A DNA stretch of 40,214 nt from Microbacterium testaceum. Its GTDB lineage: Bacteria > Actinomycetota > Actinomycetes > Actinomycetales > Microbacteriaceae. The stretch spans positions 1 to 40,214 of the forward strand of contig NZ_LDRT01000077.1 of the NCBI RefSeq assembly GCF_001476655.1, read 5' to 3'. Positions 40,192 through 40,214 of the stretch are shown in pieces. The notes under the pieces are model-generated. The model was not told the DNA's origin and searched no databases. It saw nothing but the letters and a program-made list of their open reading frames with translations. How positions within the stretch are numbered: position 1 is the stretch's first letter; the number at the start of each line of letters is the position of its first letter. A program made the position numbers and the translations under genes.

Positions 40192-40214
40192 CGCCCACCC
40201 CGCTCCCGTCGCCC

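Overview
The window is chromosomal DNA of a high-GC actinobacterium, most likely Microbacterium or a close relative in Microbacteriaceae. The evidence is roughly 70% GC, menaquinone biosynthesis by the classical Men route, a system II cytochrome c maturation operon, a 32-residue bS22 (AURKAIP1/COX24) ribosomal protein next to a BldC-like HTH gene, DUF4229 and DUF6264 membrane proteins, an archaeal-type AspRS, and many genes with a -10 box 6-8 nt before the start codon (leaderless transcription). Genes are packed tightly, often with ATGA or GTGA overlaps, and no gap exceeds about 220 bp. No tRNA, rRNA, CRISPR array, insertion sequence or prophage is visible.

Layout. 1-8721: menaquinone genes menD (cut by the window edge, with a fold-back at its 3' end), menA, menE, menB and menC, interleaved with two small membrane proteins, a lower-GC fic gene that looks acquired, and a luciferase-like oxidoreductase. 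8708-14961: a TetR regulator divergent from an MMPL transporter that carries a degenerate nucleotide-binding-like tail, followed by a YhgE/Pip (EsaA-like) protein with long Leu/Gly heptad repeats. 14990-16149: a DUF559 (Vsr-like) nuclease-domain gene bracketed by two copies of one long imperfect palindrome. 16198-20937: ccsB, resB, ccdA, resA and a histidine phosphatase, all on the minus strand. 21028-22232: DedA and DUF6264 membrane proteins.

22352-27042 is a translationally coupled four-gene operon: a Rossmann-only protein resembling the NAD domain of S-adenosylhomocysteine hydrolase (SAHH), an SAHH-like enzyme lacking several canonical active-site residues, a deaminase-type amidohydrolase, and an NtaA/SnaA/DszA-family flavin monooxygenase. 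Next to it lie a nucleoside hydrolase (27121-28131, minus) and a binding-protein-dependent ABC importer without an ATPase (28338-31398). I regard this as the best candidate for an undescribed pathway: catabolism of a modified, possibly thioether, nucleoside.

31439-40191: a non-discriminating-type AspRS; a MalK/MsiK-like protein whose Walker A lysine, signature, catalytic Glu, D-loop and H-loop residues are all replaced (a pseudo-ATPase); small redox and stress genes (Dabb, glutaredoxin-like, rhodanese); bS22 and the BldC-like HTH; an ArsR regulator; the KtrB/KtrA potassium uptake pair; proC; and an alpha/beta hydrolase. All family assignments are from reading motifs by eye; no database search was possible.
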